Below are positions 18,850-27,858 of a DNA stretch of 64,000 nucleotides, piece by piece (the first letter of the stretch is position 1; every line of letters starts with the position of its first letter). The notes under the pieces were generated by a model. That model saw only the letters and a list, made by a program, of their open reading frames with translations, searched no databases and was not told the origin of the DNA. The stretch covers positions 1 to 64,000 of the forward strand of contig CACKYY010000005.1 of NCBI GenBank assembly GCA_902604525.1. Reading direction: 5' to 3'. Source of the stretch: an uncultured Pelagibacteraceae bacterium. GTDB lineage: Bacteria > Pseudomonadota > Alphaproteobacteria > Pelagibacterales > Pelagibacteraceae. Position numbers and translations under genes: made by a program.

Positions 18850-19588
18850 AATAATACCTTGTTTGGATGTTAAAAATGGTCGTGTAGTGAAGGGTATTAA
18901 TTTTGTGGATTTAAAAGATGCTGGAGATCCTGTTGAGCAAGCTAAAATCTATTCAGATGGTGGAGCAGATGAAATTTGCTTTTTAGATATCACTGCATCA
19001 AATGAAAATAGAGATACAATTTACGATGTTGTAGATAAAACTTCCAAGAAATGTTTTGTGCCATTAACTGTTGGAGGTGGTGTTAGAAGTGTTGAGGATA
19101 TTAATAAACTACTTAATTGTGGAGCAGATAAAGTGTCAATTAATACTGCTGCAGTTCAAAATTCAAAAGTGGTTGAGGATAGTTCAAGAAAGTTTGGTTC
19201 ACAATGTATTGTAGTTGCAATTGATGCAAAGAGAAAAGATGGTGGATGGGAAATTTTTACTCATGGGGGAAGAAATTCAACAGGAATAAATGCTTTGGAA
19301 TTTGCCTCAAAAATGGAGAAGTGCGGAGCTGGTGAGCTATTAGTTACTTCTATGGATAAAGATGGAACTCAGTCAGGATATGATATTGAGCTTATGCAAA
19401 AGATATCATCTGGTGTAAATATTCCAGTGATTGCATCTGGTGGAGTTGGAACTTTAGATCACTTAGTAGAAGGAATAAAATCAGGTGCAAGTGCTGTTTT
19501 GGCAGCATCTATATTTCATTATGGCACTTATTCAGTTAATGAAGCTAAGCAATATTTGGCTTCAAAAGATATACCTGTTAGGATTTGA
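18836..19588 (+). CDS. hisF: Imidazole glycerol phosphate synthase, cyclase subunit HisF
   Basis: 250 residues, TIM barrel. [16 protein letters not shown] holds the catalytic Asp near residue 11, [11 protein letters not shown] the phosphate loop, VVAIDAKR the second catalytic Asp, and [12 protein letters not shown] the C-terminal phosphate loop. With HisH it forms imidazole glycerol phosphate and AICAR. The AICAR produced is used by PurH, encoded about 10 kb away in this window. Confidence 0.97.
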   Translation: MLKNRIIPCLDVKNGRVVKGINFVDLKDAGDPVEQAKIYSDGGADEICFLDITASNENRDTIYDVVDKTSKKCFVPLTVGGGVRSVEDINKLLNCGADKVSINTAAVQNSKVVEDSSRKFGSQCIVVAIDAKRKDGGWEIFTHGGRNSTGINALEFASKMEKCGAGELLVTSMDKDGTQSGYDIELMQKISSGVNIPVIASGGVGTLDHLVEGIKSGASAVLAASIFHYGTYSVNEAKQYLASKDIPVRI

Positions 19589-19589
19589 T

Positions 19590-19862
19590 ATGTTAAAAAT
19601 TTTAGAAGATTTAGTAACTCTTGCAAGAGAAAGAAAAAGTAATCCTGTTGTAGGATCATATACTAATAAGCTTTTAGAAGACAAATCCTTAGCAAAAGAA
19701 AAAGTTTTAGAAGAGATCAATGAGTTAATTGAAGCCGTAGAGCAAGACACAAATAAAATACACGAAGCTGCAGATGTTATTTATCACCTAATTGTGTATC
19801 TTGAAAAAAGTGGAATAAAAATTGAAGAGGTGATGAAGGAATTGACTAATAGAAGAAAATAA
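19590..19862 (+). CDS. hisE: Phosphoribosyl-ATP pyrophosphatase HisE
   Basis: 90 residues from the ATG at 19590 (MLKILEDLVTLARERK), one base after hisF ends. The track's longer ORF starts inside hisF in another frame and its first 35 codons are not part of HisE. The metal-binding pattern EEINELIEAVE...HEAADVIYHLIVYL is typical of this all-alpha MazG-like pyrophosphatase, step two of the pathway. hisI, the next step, is not in this window. Confidence 0.94.
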   Translation: MLKILEDLVTLARERKSNPVVGSYTNKLLEDKSLAKEKVLEEINELIEAVEQDTNKIHEAADVIYHLIVYLEKSGIKIEEVMKELTNRRK

Positions 19863-19865
19863 AAA

Positions 19866-20231
19866 ATGGCCTACGACGATAACAACATTTTTGCTAAAAT
19901 TTTAAGAGGGGAAATACCTTGTAATAAAATTTATGAGGACGAGTTTGTTTTATCCTTTCATGACATCAATCCACAAAAAAAAATTCACGCCTTAGTAATT
20001 CCAAAAGGGAAATATATTGATTTAGATGATTTTAGTTTAAATGCTTCATCTGAGGAGATGGTGGGTTTGTTAAAAGGTATAAATATTGTTGCAAAAAAAC
20101 TTGGTATTTCAACAGAAGTAGGCAAGGGCTATAGAGCTTTGGCTAATATCAATGATCATGGTGGCCAGGAGGTTCCTCACTTACACTTTCATCTTTTTGG
20201 AGGTGAAAGGGTTGGAAAAATGGTTGAGTGA
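19866..20231 (+). CDS. HIT-family (HINT-like) nucleotide-binding hydrolase
   Basis: 121 residues. The histidine triad is visible near the C terminus as VPHLHFHLFGG, and the N-terminal NIFAKILRGEIPCNKIYEDE is typical of HINT/PKCI proteins that hydrolyse adenosine phosphoramidates. It follows hisE after three bases and ends in a GTGA overlap with the GNAT gene. In many alphaproteobacteria a HIT gene follows hisE, so the linkage is conserved. Confidence 0.93.
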   Translation: MAYDDNNIFAKILRGEIPCNKIYEDEFVLSFHDINPQKKIHALVIPKGKYIDLDDFSLNASSEEMVGLLKGINIVAKKLGISTEVGKGYRALANINDHGGQEVPHLHFHLFGGERVGKMVE

Positions 20232-20731
20232 CACAAGAAGTAAAAAGAAATTATTTAGAAATCAATTCGCTTGGGGATCTAAATCAAGGATCTAAGCCTT
20301 CAGACGATTACTCTTTAAATTTGTTAGATCCGGCTAACTTTCAGTTAAACAAATTTTTTTATAAAAACATTGGTAATAAACATAAGTGGGTGGATAGATT
20401 AACTTGGACAGAAGGGAAATGGATAGATTATGTATCAAGTAAAAATGTTAAAACATTCGTCTTAAAACACAAAGAGGATTTGGTCGGTTTCTTTGAATTA
20501 ATTTATCATCAAGATAAAAAAGAAGTTGAAATAGCCTACTTAGGTATTTTAGAGGAGTATCATAATAAAAAACTTGGATCATATTTATTGTCTGAAGCAA
20601 TTAAGATATCTTTTAAAAATAAAATAAATCGTACTTGGGTTCATACTTGTACTCTAGACCACAAGAATGCTTTGAATAATTACATGATGAGAGGTATGAA
20701 AATATTTAAAACTGAAATCATAAAAATTTAA
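20228..20731 (+). CDS. GNAT-family N-acetyltransferase
   Basis: 167 residues from a GTG start overlapping the HIT stop codon. The acetyl-CoA-binding core is visible as EIAYLGILEEYHNKKLGSYLL (near 105-125), and HTCTLDHKNALNNYMMRGM corresponds to the C-terminal GNAT strand-helix. The substrate is unknown. It ends convergently with lolA, overlapping by four bases. Confidence 0.85.
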   Translation: MTQEVKRNYLEINSLGDLNQGSKPSDDYSLNLLDPANFQLNKFFYKNIGNKHKWVDRLTWTEGKWIDYVSSKNVKTFVLKHKEDLVGFFELIYHQDKKEVEIAYLGILEEYHNKKLGSYLLSEAIKISFKNKINRTWVHTCTLDHKNALNNYMMRGMKIFKTEIIKI

Positions 20732-21276
20732 TTTTGGGTTGGAATTTTAAAAATATTTTTTGAAATTATTCTATTTTTTCGAATTGAAGATAAAAAAGTA
20801 ATATTAAAATTTTGATAAATATCTGTATTTTGCCATCCAATTAAATCATAATTTTCTTTATTAAAAAAAACATTAATTTCAATATCATTTTCTTTGATTG
20901 TATAATTAATCAATGATTCATCGACAATCCTTTCTTCTAAAACACCTATTTTGTTAATTAAAAAATTTTTATCTAAAATAAAGTTTAGGGGAGTTTTATC
21001 AAGTGGATATCGATAATAGCTCGTAATAGTTTTAATAACTAAAGATTTACCATTTGACACTAAAATTTTATTATTACTCTTAGCATATTCACAAAACATT
21101 TTTTTTGGATATTCAATTGTACAATTACCATTTTCAATTTTTCCATTAATATTTTGCTCAAAATTAAAGTCTAAATTTCTGGTATTTTTTAAATTTTCAA
21201 TAATTTTTTCTTTATTATTTGCGGTGCTATTTGTGGTTAAAATTAAAAAAAAAAAAATAACAATATACTTTATCAT
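20728..21276 (-). CDS. lolA: LolA-like outer-membrane lipoprotein carrier protein
   Basis: 182 residues with an N-terminal signal peptide (hydrophobic residues 3-15, then TNSTA-N). The pattern NLDFNFEQNINGKIENGNCTIEYPKKMFCEY, with VSNGKSLVIKT, follows the LolA fold (F-Q-...-G-...P.r-.). LolA carries lipoproteins across the periplasm. It directly follows ftsK with a one-base overlap, the ftsK-lolA order known in proteobacteria. It is diverged, so the function is inferred from fold pattern and location. Confidence 0.8.
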   Translation of the reverse strand: MIKYIVIFFFLILTTNSTANNKEKIIENLKNTRNLDFNFEQNINGKIENGNCTIEYPKKMFCEYAKSNNKILVSNGKSLVIKTITSYYRYPLDKTPLNFILDKNFLINKIGVLEERIVDESLINYTIKENDIEINVFFNKENYDLIGWQNTDIYQNFNITFLSSIRKNRIISKNIFKIPTQN

Positions 21277-23360
21277 TAAAGAACATCTCTTTTACCAACA
21301 TGATTGGCTTTACTAACTATTCCATCTGCTTCCATCATATCAATAATTCTTGCAGCTCTATTGTACCCTATTTGTAGTTTTCTTTGCAAAAACGAGGTCG
21401 AAGCTTTACCTTCTGATCTAATTATTTCCAAAGCTTGTTGGTAAAGCTCATCTTTATCACCTTGATTAGGGCTATCCCCGATCTCTTTTTCATCTGCAAA
21501 ATTTAATATTTCGTCTACATAATCTGGTTCTGCTTGTGATCTTAAAAAATTGTTAATTTTTTCTATTTCATTATCTGAAACAAAAGGGGCATGAATTCTG
21601 ACTATTCGATTAGCAGAAGACATATAAAGCATGTCTCCTTTACCGAGCAACTGTTCCGCTCCCTGTTCTCCTAAGATTGTTCTACTATCTATTTTTGATG
21701 TAACTTGAAATGATATCCTGGTTGGAAAATTTGCTTTAATAGTTCCTGTAATTACATCAACACTCGGTCTCTGCGTAGCCATTATAATGTGAATACCAGC
21801 TGCTCTTGCCATTTGAGAGAGTTTTTGGATATAATTCTCAATCTCTTTACCTGCCACTAGCATTAGGTCAGACATTTCATCTACCACTACAACTATGTAA
21901 GGCATTGGAAGTTTATGTTTAGCATTATAACCATCTATATTTCTCACTCCCTCTTTAGTCATCAGTCTGTATCTATTCTCCATTTCTTTTACTACCCAAC
22001 CAAGTACAGAGGCCGCTTTTTTTGCTTCAGTTATTACTGGGCATAATAAATGAGGTATCCCTTCATAAGTCGAGAGTTCAAGCATCTTGGGATCGATTAA
22101 AATAAATTTACATTTATCAGGTGTATGTCGGTAAAGAAGAGACAAAATAATGGTATTAATACAAACTGACTTTCCAGACCCAGTAGTTCCAGCAATTAGC
22201 AAGTGAGGCATAGAAAATAAATCTCCAACAATAGCCTTACCCGATATACTTTTACCAAGTGCAATTGGTAGTTTTATTTCTCTTTTTTTAAAATCTGCTG
22301 TGTTTAATATCTCACTAAGATAAACATTCTCCCTTGCATTGTTTGGTAACTCTATTCCAATAGTGTTACTTCCTGGTATGGTTGCAATTCTTGCAGACTC
22401 CGAACTTGTATTCCGTGCAATATCATCTGATAAATTAATAATTTTAGAAACTTTTACACCTGCAGCTGGTTCAAACTCATTAAGAGTTACTACTGGGCCA
22501 TAACTTACTTTTTTTATACTTCCATCAACACCAAAATCTAAAAGAATTTTTTCTAAAAATTCTGAATTATCCGAATCGTTTTGATCAGAATTTTCTCTTT
22601 CTTTTTTGGTTGGAACTTTTAATAAATCAAAACTTGGAAGTTTAAATTTTATTTTTTCGCTAATTTTATTTTCAGCTTTAATGAAGGGAAGATCTTCTTG
22701 GATAAGATTTTTTATTTCATCCTGAGGAATATATTCACTTATTACTTCGCTTTTGTCAGTATAATTTTTTTCCTCTTTTTTAAAAAGAAAATTATAAATT
22801 TTTATAATTGAGTGGTAAAGTTTAATTAGATTAAAATTTATACTTACCAAGAATAATCCAAAAGTTAAAAAAATTAAAATATAAAAGGTGATTGTTTCAT
22901 GAATTTGAATCAATGAATTTAAAAAAGTTTGGTTGAAATAATTTCCAACAAAGCCTCCATTTCCATTTATGTAAAGTGTAAAAGCATCAGAATAAAAATA
23001 GCTTAAGAAGAGTGTTCCAAATAAACTATAAACTGCGATAAAAAATACATTCTCTATAAGTAGAAAAAATTCTTTAAGTCTAAATATGTTGATGCCAGTT
23101 AAAATTAACGTAAAGGATATTAAGTAAGAGATTAGACCGACAGATTGAAAGAACAAATCAGATATAAAGCTTCCTTGAAAACCTAATAAATTTTTAATTT
23201 CTTTGTTCTCAGGAAAAACAAAGTTTGGATCCTCAGGAGAATATGTAATTAAGGCAATAAGAAGTAATGTACCTGTTGCAAAAATTAATGCGCCAAATAT
23301 TTCTGCCAAACGTTTTATAGCAAAATTAAGTAATAAATTGGCTGTTTTTTTAATATCCAT
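21276..23360 (-). CDS. ftsK: DNA translocase FtsK
   Basis: 694 residues, shorter than E. coli FtsK because the linker is brief. Four membrane segments lie at about 22-40, 70-92, 100-122 and 158-178. A charged linker follows, then the RecA-like motor with Walker A GTTGSGKS at 391-398 and Walker B-region VVVDEMSDLML near 490, and a C-terminal winged-helix gamma domain (about 635-690, SFLQRKLQIGYNRAARIID) that reads KOPS orientation in characterised FtsKs. It segregates chromosome ends at the septum. Confidence 0.97.
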   Translation of the reverse strand: MDIKKTANLLLNFAIKRLAEIFGALIFATGTLLLIALITYSPEDPNFVFPENKEIKNLLGFQGSFISDLFFQSVGLISYLISFTLILTGINIFRLKEFFLLIENVFFIAVYSLFGTLFLSYFYSDAFTLYINGNGGFVGNYFNQTFLNSLIQIHETITFYILIFLTFGLFLVSINFNLIKLYHSIIKIYNFLFKKEEKNYTDKSEVISEYIPQDEIKNLIQEDLPFIKAENKISEKIKFKLPSFDLLKVPTKKERENSDQNDSDNSEFLEKILLDFGVDGSIKKVSYGPVVTLNEFEPAAGVKVSKIINLSDDIARNTSSESARIATIPGSNTIGIELPNNARENVYLSEILNTADFKKREIKLPIALGKSISGKAIVGDLFSMPHLLIAGTTGSGKSVCINTIILSLLYRHTPDKCKFILIDPKMLELSTYEGIPHLLCPVITEAKKAASVLGWVVKEMENRYRLMTKEGVRNIDGYNAKHKLPMPYIVVVVDEMSDLMLVAGKEIENYIQKLSQMARAAGIHIIMATQRPSVDVITGTIKANFPTRISFQVTSKIDSRTILGEQGAEQLLGKGDMLYMSSANRIVRIHAPFVSDNEIEKINNFLRSQAEPDYVDEILNFADEKEIGDSPNQGDKDELYQQALEIIRSEGKASTSFLQRKLQIGYNRAARIIDMMEADGIVSKANHVGKRDVL

Positions 23361-23420
23361 ATAAGAATCGATTTAATCACTTTGTATCATCTAATTTTTG
23401 TTGTTAAAATTAAAAATAAT

Positions 23421-24491
23421 ATGAGGGTTTGTATATTAGGTGCTGGCTTATCAAGTTTAACTTTAGCAAAAGCTTTAGTTAATCGAAACATATATGTAGA
23501 TCTTTATTCGCAAAAAAAAAAAAATTTACCAGATAAATCACGAACTATTGGTATTTCAAATAGTAATATTGAATTTTTTAATGATTCAATAATCAATGTA
23601 GATAAAATTGCATGGAAACTAAAAAAAATAGATATTTTTTCAGATAACCTGAGGAAAGAAAAATTAATTAATTTTGAAAATAATGATAATGAACTTTTTT
23701 CTATTATTAGAAATCAAAATCTTTATGAAACTTTAAAAAAAAGTCTGTTTAAAGATAAATACTTTAAAAGAATTAATTTTTATAAAAATTTTAATTTTTT
23801 AGATAATTACAGTCTTGTTATTAACACCGATTTTACTAGTTCAATTACGAAAAAGTATTTTAGTAGAAAAATTGTAAAAAAATATAATAGTTCTGCTTAC
23901 ACAACAGTTTTACAACATGAAAAAATCGATAACAATATTGCAGTACAAATTTTTACAAAATTAGGACCCTTAGCTTTTTTACCAATTTCTGAAAAAGAAA
24001 CATCTGTAGTTTATTCTTTCTATAATAAAAAAAAAGATAATATAAATAATTTAATTGAAAAGTATAATCAGAAATATAAGATTTTAAAAATAGGTAAAAT
24101 TAATTCTTTTGAGTTAAAATCTTTAAGCTTAAGATCATACTATCACCGCCATATATTAGCATTTGGTGACCTGTTACATAAAATTCACCCTCTTGCTGGT
24201 CAAGGTTTCAATATGACCATCCGTGATATTAAAATTCTGTTAGAAATAATTGTAAACAAATATAATTTAGGTTTGAATTTAGATAGTTCTGTAAATCATG
24301 AATTTGAAAAAAAATTGAAACATAAAAACTTTATATTTTCTAATGGAATTGATCTGTTACATGAATTTTTTAATTTTGAAAGAAAAATGAATAGTAGTCT
24401 ATTGAGCAAATCTGTTCAAATGTTAAATAAGAACAGTAAAATTAATAACTTTTTTACTAAAGTTGCTGATAGAGGAACTTTAGTTTACTGA
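23421..24491 (+). CDS. UbiH/COQ6-type FAD-dependent monooxygenase-like protein
   Basis: 356 residues from the ATG at 23421; the track's TTG start adds 13 unconserved residues. The N terminus has the FAD motif ILGAGLSSLTLAKAL, and ILAFGDLLHKIHPLAGQGFNMTIRDI near residue 260 matches the second FAD/UbiH-family signature (GDA-H-HP-AGQG-N-G--D). Family members hydroxylate the ubiquinone ring. The middle of the protein is shortened and very Lys/Asn-rich compared with typical UbiH (about 390 residues). The ring position acted on cannot be assigned. Confidence 0.85.
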   Translation: MRVCILGAGLSSLTLAKALVNRNIYVDLYSQKKKNLPDKSRTIGISNSNIEFFNDSIINVDKIAWKLKKIDIFSDNLRKEKLINFENNDNELFSIIRNQNLYETLKKSLFKDKYFKRINFYKNFNFLDNYSLVINTDFTSSITKKYFSRKIVKKYNSSAYTTVLQHEKIDNNIAVQIFTKLGPLAFLPISEKETSVVYSFYNKKKDNINNLIEKYNQKYKILKIGKINSFELKSLSLRSYYHRHILAFGDLLHKIHPLAGQGFNMTIRDIKILLEIIVNKYNLGLNLDSSVNHEFEKKLKHKNFIFSNGIDLLHEFFNFERKMNSSLLSKSVQMLNKNSKINNFFTKVADRGTLVY

Positions 24492-25129
24492 ATAGTTGTG
24501 TTGTCGTATATATCGTGAGTATATGTACTTAAGATTTCTGCTATTTTATTTTTTCTCATATCTAAATTTTTAGCCTCTAATAATACTTGTTTTTCTTCTA
24601 ATGAAAAAGGAGATGCCATAGCTAGTGCATTTATTGTTTCATCAAGGCTTTGTTTTTCTAATGCTTTCCAATTTATTATAAAGCCTCTTTTCTCAAACAA
24701 TGATTTTAAATCTTTAAAAATTAATTCAAGGTCAGAAAATTTTAAGTCCTCTTTTTCAGTTTTCAAATCTTGAAAAAAATCTTCATAATTAACATTAAGA
24801 ATTCTATACTTTTTTTCAGTTTTCAATTCCTCAATATTTTTGAATCTTATTATCCCTTTTAACTCAATTACATAGCGACCATCTTCAGTCTCTCTAAAAC
24901 TTGTTATTTTTCCCAAACACCCAATTTCGTGCAGCTCTGGAATTTTTCTATTATTTGGTAAATTTTTAGGCTGTATCATTCCAATAGTCTTATTTGATTT
25001 CATGCTATCGTTAATCATATCAATATATCGAGGTTCAAATATATTTAATGGAACAGTAGTTTTAGGGAAGATTATAAAATTACTTAAAGGAAAAACAGGT
25101 ATTTTATTTGGTAAATCTTCATTTTTCAT
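24485..25129 (-). CDS. LON N-terminal (substrate-binding) domain protein
   Basis: 214 residues. IPVFPLSNFIIFPKTTVPLNIFEPRY at the N terminus and GCLGKITSFRETEDGRYVIELKG identify a stand-alone Lon substrate-binding domain of the kind annotated as YcgM/Lon-like in alphaproteobacteria. No ATPase or protease domain follows. The role is unknown, possibly a protein-binding adaptor. It converges on the UbiH-like gene with a seven-base overlap. Confidence 0.87.
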   Translation of the reverse strand: MKNEDLPNKIPVFPLSNFIIFPKTTVPLNIFEPRYIDMINDSMKSNKTIGMIQPKNLPNNRKIPELHEIGCLGKITSFRETEDGRYVIELKGIIRFKNIEELKTEKKYRILNVNYEDFFQDLKTEKEDLKFSDLELIFKDLKSLFEKRGFIINWKALEKQSLDETINALAMASPFSLEEKQVLLEAKNLDMRKNKIAEILSTYTHDIYDNTTIQ

Positions 25130-25178
25130 TAGTTGTAAGATAATAATAAAATAAAAAAAAACAATAGTTAAATGCTAC

Positions 25179-26534
25179 ATGAATTTAGTTCAGGCGCAAA
25201 AATTTATAGAAAAAAAAGATTTTGGAAAAGCTCTTGATATCTTTTTAGAAATAGAAAAAAAAGATTCTAATGATGAGAAGGTTTTTTTTTATCTAGGTCT
25301 AATTTACTTTGAATTAAATAATTATAAAAAATGTATTTTTTACTACGATAAATTTTTAAAAAAAGTTCCTAATTCAAATAGTGCTTTATATAATTTGGCT
25401 ATAGCAAAACAATTTGTTGGTCAAACGGAAGAAGCTAAAGAAATTTATAATAGGCTGATTAAAAAAAATAAAAAAAATATCAGAGCTTATTATGGATTAT
25501 ATGTTCTTGATCGAACTTATTTGAGCGATGAAAAACTTAATTATTTAGATCAAATTAAAAATGAAGAAAAATTAAGTTTATATGAAAAAGGAATTATTAA
25601 TTTTATTCTTTCAAAAAAAGAGAAGCACAAAAAAAATTATAAGCAAGAATTGGAATATTTAAAAAAATTTCATTCAAAAATATTTAAATCAAATTATACA
25701 TACAACCTTACATCACAATTCTATTATAATAAAATTATCATTAATCACTTTAAAAAATTTCAATTTATAAAAAAAAATAATAATAATAAAATCATAGAAG
25801 GATTAGAGCCTATTTTTATCATAGGACTTCCTAGATCAGGTTCTACTCTGATTGAATCAATTTTAACTTCTAGTGTTGAAAAAATAAATACTTATGGAGA
25901 ATGTCATGTAGTCAATATGTCAGTTCTAGATCAAATTGGGCCAAAAATTTATAAAAAAAATTTTAATATTGATAGTTTTAAATTTGAAATTAATTTAAAT
26001 ATTATAAGTAAGAAAGTACTTGATAGATATTTTCAATTTAATAAAAAAAATAATTATAAATTTATTGATAAATCTTTAGAAAATTTTTTTAATGTTGAAA
26101 TAATTAAAGAAATATTTCCAAAAGCAAAATTTTTACATACTTACAGAAAACCTTTAGATTCCATTATGTCTATTTATCAATCTATGTTGTCTGATTTATC
26201 TTGGACACACACTTTTGAAGATATTTTTAATTATGTAGATAATTATCTAAAAGTTTTAAATTATTTAAAGGATAAGGATTATAATATTATGGATATTAAT
26301 TTAGAAAAATTCACAGATAATAGTGAGGAGATGTCTAAGAAAATTTTTGATTTTTGCAATCTAACCTGGAGTAAAGATATTTTGCAATTTTATGAAAGAA
26401 AAGATTTGTTTACTAAAACTTTAAGTTTTAATCAAATTAGATCAAAAATATCAAAATATAATAACGAGAAATACCAACCTTATTTTGAGTTATTAAATGA
26501 CTATAAAAAAAAATATGACTGGCTTAATAATTAG
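25179..26534 (+). CDS. TPR-repeat sulfotransferase
   Basis: 451 residues. The N-terminal 130 residues form about three TPR units (DEKVFFYLGLIYFELNNYKK, SALYNLAIAKQFVGQTEEAK). The C-terminal half is a PAPS-dependent sulfotransferase: the 5'-phosphosulfate loop LPRSGSTL is at 217-224, followed by TYGECHVV, and AKFLHTYRKPLDSIMSIYQS carries the 3'-phosphate-binding Arg and Ser. Such proteins may sulfate glycans or peptides; the acceptor is unknown. Coding is extremely Lys/Asn-rich. It converges on the TPR gene with a four-base overlap. Confidence 0.87.
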   Translation: MNLVQAQKFIEKKDFGKALDIFLEIEKKDSNDEKVFFYLGLIYFELNNYKKCIFYYDKFLKKVPNSNSALYNLAIAKQFVGQTEEAKEIYNRLIKKNKKNIRAYYGLYVLDRTYLSDEKLNYLDQIKNEEKLSLYEKGIINFILSKKEKHKKNYKQELEYLKKFHSKIFKSNYTYNLTSQFYYNKIIINHFKKFQFIKKNNNNKIIEGLEPIFIIGLPRSGSTLIESILTSSVEKINTYGECHVVNMSVLDQIGPKIYKKNFNIDSFKFEINLNIISKKVLDRYFQFNKKNNYKFIDKSLENFFNVEIIKEIFPKAKFLHTYRKPLDSIMSIYQSMLSDLSWTHTFEDIFNYVDNYLKVLNYLKDKDYNIMDINLEKFTDNSEEMSKKIFDFCNLTWSKDILQFYERKDLFTKTLSFNQIRSKISKYNNEKYQPYFELLNDYKKKYDWLNN

Positions 26535-27670
26535 TTAAAATCGTTCAATAGATTTTCTTTTCTAAAATCAATTTGATTTTCTAAATATTTTTTCATTAAA
26601 CCACTATTTACGTAATTATTATAAATTTTTTTATAACTATAATCTTCTGTAGCGTCTGCATAATAAATCCAATTATTTATAGTTAAAATATCTAATAAAT
26701 GAATACCTTTTAATGTTTCCCCCCATATTTTTTGATCTCTTTTTAATCTGCTGGGTTCTCTTTGATCTATTAATTTTTCTTTTTCTGCCCAATTTGAGAG
26801 ATATTTAAATTCTTTATCTTCATCACTACTAATTTCTTCAAAAGCGGGATATGATTTATAGTATTCTGAACATCCATGTTTAATTTTTACGTTAAAGTTA
26901 TTAATATTCGCCTTCTTAATTTTTTGATTTAGTTTTTTTATAATATCTTGTGCTTCTGAAATACCTTCACAATAGATGTAACCTTTATAGTTGCCTTTAA
27001 TATTTTGACGCATTTCAACAATACACTTTCTAATATTATTATTTTTTAGATATAGATTATTAAAAACTAAAAATAACTTTATTAAATCAACTACATTACT
27101 TAAATTTATTTGTATTTTGTAACAACTAAAACAATATTTTGGAATTATATTATATTCATTGAATACTTTAAAATGTCTATTGCAATTTAAATTTTTTGAA
27201 TTCTTTCTAAATAGTTGAGTTTCGTTTGAATATAAATTTTTATTATATTTTTTTATATAATCATTACTTTTAATTAAAATATTACTTAAATTTTTCTCAA
27301 AATATAAATTTTCATCCTTAAAATTTTTTAAAATTTGTCCAATTACAAAATCAATATGAATTAAATAATGCTCGTCTTTTTTACTGGGCTTATATAAAGT
27401 TAAAACATTTATCAAGTTCATTACTGCACCCAAATCGTTTTCGTTAATTTTTAATGCTATCACAAAATGTTTCAGTGCTTCAGAGTACTTTCCTAATTCT
27501 AAATAAGAAATCCCAAGATTATTATGAGCTAGATTTGAATTTGGATTTTCTTTGGCTGCTCTTTTAAATGATTGGATTGAGTCATTTATTTTTCCAAGTT
27601 TAAATGAAGCCACACCATTATTTACATATTTTATAACATTAGGTTTTAGCTCTTTACTAATTTTGTCCAT
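26531..27670 (-). CDS. TPR protein with C-H-CxxC motif and uncharacterised C-terminal domain
   Basis: 379 residues. Two or three TPR units occupy residues 15-90 (YVNNGVASFKLGKINDSIQSFKRAAK, AHNNLGISYLELGKYSEALKHF). The middle carries C163, H166 and C180-x2-C183, a possible metal site, and the C-terminal 200 residues (EMRQNIKGNYKGYIYCEG, then IKHGCSEYYKSYP) form a domain I do not recognise. Its neighbours are a TPR-sulfotransferase (convergent) and, across a tRNA, an FkbM methyltransferase, hinting at a glycan or peptide modification context. Confidence 0.7.
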   Translation of the reverse strand: MDKISKELKPNVIKYVNNGVASFKLGKINDSIQSFKRAAKENPNSNLAHNNLGISYLELGKYSEALKHFVIALKINENDLGAVMNLINVLTLYKPSKKDEHYLIHIDFVIGQILKNFKDENLYFEKNLSNILIKSNDYIKKYNKNLYSNETQLFRKNSKNLNCNRHFKVFNEYNIIPKYCFSCYKIQINLSNVVDLIKLFLVFNNLYLKNNNIRKCIVEMRQNIKGNYKGYIYCEGISEAQDIIKKLNQKIKKANINNFNVKIKHGCSEYYKSYPAFEEISSDEDKEFKYLSNWAEKEKLIDQREPSRLKRDQKIWGETLKGIHLLDILTINNWIYYADATEDYSYKKIYNNYVNSGLMKKYLENQIDFRKENLLNDFN

Positions 27671-27776
27671 TAAATTTATTTAATATTAATTTATCACTTT
27701 TAGATAAACTTTAGAGTAATTAATTTGATACTTGCTAAATTTTTAAAAGTCACTATTTTCAATATTTATAGAAGAT

Positions 27777-27851
27777 GCGGGCATAGCTCAGTGGTAGAGC
27801 GTCTCGTTGCCAACGAGAAGGTCGAGGGTTCGACCCCCTTTGCCCGCTCCA
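27777..27851 (+). tRNA. tRNA-Gly (anticodon GCC)
   Basis: A 75-base cloverleaf including an encoded CCA. The acceptor stem GCGGGCA pairs with TGCCCGC, discriminator T, then CCA. The D arm AGCTCAGTGGTAGAGC, anticodon arm TCTCG-TTGCCAA-CGAGA with anticodon GCC at 27809-27811, and the T arm GAGGGTTCGACCCCCT are all intact. The 106-base upstream gap shows only AT-rich sequence and must hold its promoter. Confidence 0.97.
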
Positions 27852-27858
27852 ATTAAAA

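Noticed and set aside
19485-19589. Upstream extension of the hisE ORF in the track
   Set aside because: Lies within hisF in another frame; HisE homology starts at the ATG at 19590.
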